Positions 61,564-64,000 of a stretch of 64,000 nt of DNA are shown piece by piece (the stretch's first letter is position 1; each line of letters begins with the position of its first letter). Under the pieces are notes generated by a model. That model saw only the letters and a list, made by a program, of their open reading frames with translations. It ran no database searches and was not told the DNA's origin. Both the position numbers and the translations under genes were made by a program. Origin of the DNA: Pseudocalidococcus sp964653145 (GTDB lineage Bacteria; Cyanobacteriota; Cyanobacteriia; Thermosynechococcales; Thermosynechococcaceae); NCBI GenBank assembly GCA_964653145.1, contig CAZZCG010000010.1, positions 1 through 64,000 on the forward strand. Direction: 5' to 3'.

Positions 61564-62910
61564 TTGGCAAATGTAGTCGTAGTTGGCGCTCAGTGGGGCG
61601 ATGAAGGCAAAGGCAAAATCACGGATCTGCTGAGTCGGTCGGCAGATGTGGTGGTGCGCTATCAGGGTGGAGTTAATGCCGGCCACACTGTTGTTGTTAA
61701 TGATCAAACCTTAAAGTTACACCTGATTCCATCGGGCATTCTTTACCCAGAAACTGAGTGCATCATCGGGACAGGAACGGTGATTGATCCCAAGTCTTTG
61801 ATTGCGGAACTGGATCAACTGGAAGCAGCTGGGGTCAGCACGGTCAACCTCCATATTGCTGAAACAGCCCATGTGACGATGCCCTACCACCGGATGATTG
61901 ACCAGGCCGCGGAAGAACGACGGGGCTCCCACAAAATCGGGACAACGGGGCGGGGGATTGGCCCTACCTATGCCGATAAATCCGAGCGCACCGGCTTGCG
62001 AGTCTTAGATTTACTCGATACGTCTGGCCTGGAGGAAAAAGTTCATTGGGCCGTGGAGTATAAAAACGTTCTCCTCGAAAAATTCTATGGATTGCCACCC
62101 TTAGATGCCAAGGCGATTGTCAGTGAATATCTCGGCTATGCCCAACGTCTTCAGCCCCATGTGGTTGACGGTTCACTCCGAATCTATGATGCCGTTTCCA
62201 ACAGACGCAATATTCTCTTTGAAGGGGCTCAAGGCACGCTTTTAGATTTGGATCACGGCACCTATCCCTACGTGACGTCTTCAAATCCGGTTGCGGGTGG
62301 GGCCTGTATTGGGGCAGGAGTGGGGCCAACGATTATTGATCGGGTCATTGGAGTTGCCAAAGCCTATACAACCCGTGTTGGTGAGGGGCCCTTCCCCACG
62401 GAACTTTTAGACGAGACTGGCAAACTCCTAGGTGATCGGGGGGCAGAGTTTGGAACAACAACGGGCCGGGCCAGACGTTGTGGTTGGTTTGATGCCGTGA
62501 TTGGTCGCTATGCTGTGCGGATCAATGGCCTGGACTGTCTAGCGGTAACTAAGCTGGATGTCCTAGATGACTTGCCGGAAATCAAAGTCTGTGTCGCCTA
62601 TGAGGTGGATGGGGAACAGTGTAATGACTTTCCCAGTAATGCCCTCCGTTTTGCCCGTTGTCAGCCTGTCTATGAGACCCTTCCGGGTTGGCAACAATCC
62701 ACGAGTCACTGCCGAAGTTTGGATGAGTTGCCCGCCGCGGCCTTAGACTACCTCAAGGTTTTGGCAGAATTGATGTCTGTCCCAATTGCGATTATTTCCG
62801 TGGGCGCTGAGCGGAGTCAAACCATTATTGTGGAAGACCCAATCCATGGGCCGAAACGGGCTTTGCTCTATGGCGATGGCAGCAATGGCCCGCCCCCACT
62901 TCTGCCCTAA
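61564..62910 (+). CDS. purA: Adenylosuccinate synthetase
   Basis: GTP-dependent first step from IMP to AMP. 448 residues, with a TTG start at 61564 (MANVVVVGAQWGDEGKGKI). The GDEGKGK loop, GGVNAGHTVV, the GTTGRGIGPTYADK segment and TTTGRARRCGWFD are all intact. No in-frame ATG occurs near the N-terminus, which supports the TTG. Confidence 0.96.
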   Translation: MANVVVVGAQWGDEGKGKITDLLSRSADVVVRYQGGVNAGHTVVVNDQTLKLHLIPSGILYPETECIIGTGTVIDPKSLIAELDQLEAAGVSTVNLHIAETAHVTMPYHRMIDQAAEERRGSHKIGTTGRGIGPTYADKSERTGLRVLDLLDTSGLEEKVHWAVEYKNVLLEKFYGLPPLDAKAIVSEYLGYAQRLQPHVVDGSLRIYDAVSNRRNILFEGAQGTLLDLDHGTYPYVTSSNPVAGGACIGAGVGPTIIDRVIGVAKAYTTRVGEGPFPTELLDETGKLLGDRGAEFGTTTGRARRCGWFDAVIGRYAVRINGLDCLAVTKLDVLDDLPEIKVCVAYEVDGEQCNDFPSNALRFARCQPVYETLPGWQQSTSHCRSLDELPAAALDYLKVLAELMSVPIAIISVGAERSQTIIVEDPIHGPKRALLYGDGSNGPPPLLP

Positions 62911-62972
62911 ATAATCCAGAGTTGAGTCCTATTTTTCCGTTTTGTTTTCACCACTTTTTCAGGAGTTTTGTC

Positions 62973-63266
62973 ATGTCTTTAGCTGTTGAATGTCAAGTAC
63001 GTCCCGCCGATAGTAAGCCCAATGCGCTGCGTCAATCGGGTTTAACCCCGGCTGTTCTCTACGGTCACAAGGAAAATGAATCCTTGGGTCTCATGATTCC
63101 AACAAAATTGGCTGAATTCTTGGTGCGGGATGCTCGGGGTCAGAAAGCCGTTGTGGATGTGACAATTCCAGAACTTTCCTGGTCTGGAAAAGCGATTCTG
63201 CAAGAGGTTCAGGCTCACCCCGCCAAAGACACCCTCTATCACCTCAGCTTTTGGGCCCAGGCCTAG
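62973..63266 (+). CDS. rplY: 50S ribosomal protein L25 (short form)
   Basis: About 97 residues from ATG 62973, chosen because AGGAG lies about seven bases upstream; a longer reading from 62922 is unlikely. The protein binds 5S rRNA. SLAVECQVRPADSKPNALRQ and the TPAVLYGHKE segment match the L25 N-terminal domain; the C-terminal CTC extension is absent. It follows purA by 62 bases. Confidence 0.92.
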   Translation: MSLAVECQVRPADSKPNALRQSGLTPAVLYGHKENESLGLMIPTKLAEFLVRDARGQKAVVDVTIPELSWSGKAILQEVQAHPAKDTLYHLSFWAQA

Positions 63267-63301
63267 AGCGATTGATCTACCCAGTCCTCTGAGGTTTTGG
63301 A

Positions 63302-64000
63302 GTGCGCGCCGCAGTACTTTACGGTCAAACAGATTTACGCCTACAAACAGTGGCAGATCCTACCCCAGGCCCCGGTGAAGTGATCATTGCCGTTCAGGCG
63401 GCCACAACCTGTGGTACAGATTTAAAAGTTTGGCGGCGGGGTGGCCATGCCCGGATGTTAAAACCCCCGATTCTCTTTGGCCATGAGGCTGCGGGAGAGA
63501 TTGTGGCCTTGGGGCCTGGGGTGTCTGGTTGGCAAATTGGGCAACGGGTTGTAGCCAATAACTCAGCCCCCTGTGGAACTTGTTTTTATTGTCAGCGACA
63601 AGAATATTCCCTGTGTCAAAATCTGGAATTTAATAATGGCACCTACGCGGAATATTTGCAGGTTCCGGCGCGGATTGTTGAGAAAAATTTGTTAGCGATT
63701 CCCGATGCGTTGCCGACACCCATGGCTGCAATGACAGAACCCCTGGCCTGTGTGTTGCATGGAATTTCCCGCTGTGGATTTAGCCCAGATCAGGTTAAAG
63801 ATTGGCCGACTCCACCCAAAATCCTGGTGATTGGGGATGGGGCCATTGGTTTGATGTTTGTCGGGGTCTTGGCCCAACAGGGAGCCGAGGTACTTTTAGC
63901 TGGGGGTTCTCCGCAACGGTTAGAGATTGGGACAGAGTTTGGGGCAAGGCTAACCCTTAATCACCGACAAACACCTGATTTACCTGCTGCCATTAAAGAA
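63302..64000 (+). CDS. Zinc-dependent alcohol dehydrogenase (MDR family), truncated by window end
   Basis: GTG start at 63302, open to the last base (233 codons). The catalytic-zinc ligands are in ATTCGTDLK and GHEAAGEIV, a structural-zinc cluster in APCGTCFYCQRQEYSLC, and a Rossmann GDGAIGLMFVG begins near residue 180. This is the medium-chain dehydrogenase pattern shared by threonine, sorbitol and alcohol dehydrogenases. The substrate cannot be told from this part. Confidence 0.88.
   Translation, partial: MRAAVLYGQTDLRLQTVADPTPGPGEVIIAVQAATTCGTDLKVWRRGGHARMLKPPILFGHEAAGEIVALGPGVSGWQIGQRVVANNSAPCGTCFYCQRQEYSLCQNLEFNNGTYAEYLQVPARIVEKNLLAIPDALPTPMAAMTEPLACVLHGISRCGFSPDQVKDWPTPPKILVIGDGAIGLMFVGVLAQQGAEVLLAGGSPQRLEIGTEFGARLTLNHRQTPDLPAAIKE

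Noticed and set aside
1..64000. CRISPR arrays, transposases, rRNA and tRNA genes
   Set aside because: None was found on reading; repeats seen are the dispersed CCAGGCCTGG motif, codon-driven coiled-coil repeats and the single sbcC-derived duplication.

Overview
The window looks like the chromosome of a unicellular cyanobacterium. It carries chlorophyll synthesis (chlM), alkane synthesis (ado), a plant-type ferredoxin, ferredoxin-dependent sulfite reductase, the efp-accB pair, a pix-type phototaxis operon and several families largely confined to cyanobacteria (DUF3611, DUF760, DUF3122, DUF29, Uma2). The decamer CCAGGCCTGG is strikingly frequent and the usual cyanobacterial palindrome GCGATCGC was not seen, which suggests a lineage near Thermosynechococcus or Synechococcus PCC 6312. 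That placement is inference.

Layout. 1-879 holds a decayed coding remnant. 0.9-12.7 kb carries housekeeping genes: a CorA-type Mg transporter, thioredoxin, an MBL-fold hydrolase, an aldehyde dehydrogenase, small conserved proteins, a Rad50/SbcC-like ATPase with degenerate catalytic motifs, a dihydrouridine synthase and an ABC ATPase. 12.7-15.8 kb is an AT-rich stretch holding one large methyltransferase plus GT41 glycosyltransferase fusion. 15.8-21.4 kb holds pyrD, pyrF, a DUF3611 membrane protein and a second Rad50/SbcC-like ATPase, which has intact motifs but no zinc hook. 21.5-29.9 kb is a leftward chemotaxis-like operon (pixG-pixH-pixI-pixJ-pixL plus an extra cheW); its receptor has the two-cysteine signature of a DXCF cyanobacteriochrome.

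30-32 kb holds ferredoxin and then a graveyard: the 3' half of a broken alanine racemase gene, abutting a rearranged partial copy of the sbcC-like gene and its upstream DNA. 31.9-45 kb holds def, a glycosyltransferase, a DUF29 protein, a decayed gene, efp-accB, a CPA2 antiporter, an amidase, sulfite reductase, accD and a methylglyoxal-synthase-like/lipid-kinase fusion. 45-53 kb holds an MCE (Mla/TGD-like) lipid-transport pair, a HEAT-repeat protein, mutY with an intact Nudix box, a DUF760 protein, bioD, a PBP4-type carboxypeptidase, a pentapeptide-repeat protein and a gamma-glutamylcyclotransferase-like protein. 53-64 kb holds chlM, ado (without its usual aar partner), a DUF3122 protein, a P-type ATPase without the CPx motif, a Uma2 nuclease-like protein, a VOC protein, an ABC permease, a QueD-like enzyme, purA, rplY and the start of a zinc alcohol dehydrogenase.

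Genes that work together: pixGHIJL form a light-sensing signalling pathway, probably acting on type IV pili; accB and accD are two subunits of acetyl-CoA carboxylase; pyrD and pyrF belong to UMP synthesis; the MCE protein and its ATPase form part of a lipid importer. No transposase, CRISPR array, rRNA or convincing tRNA was seen.
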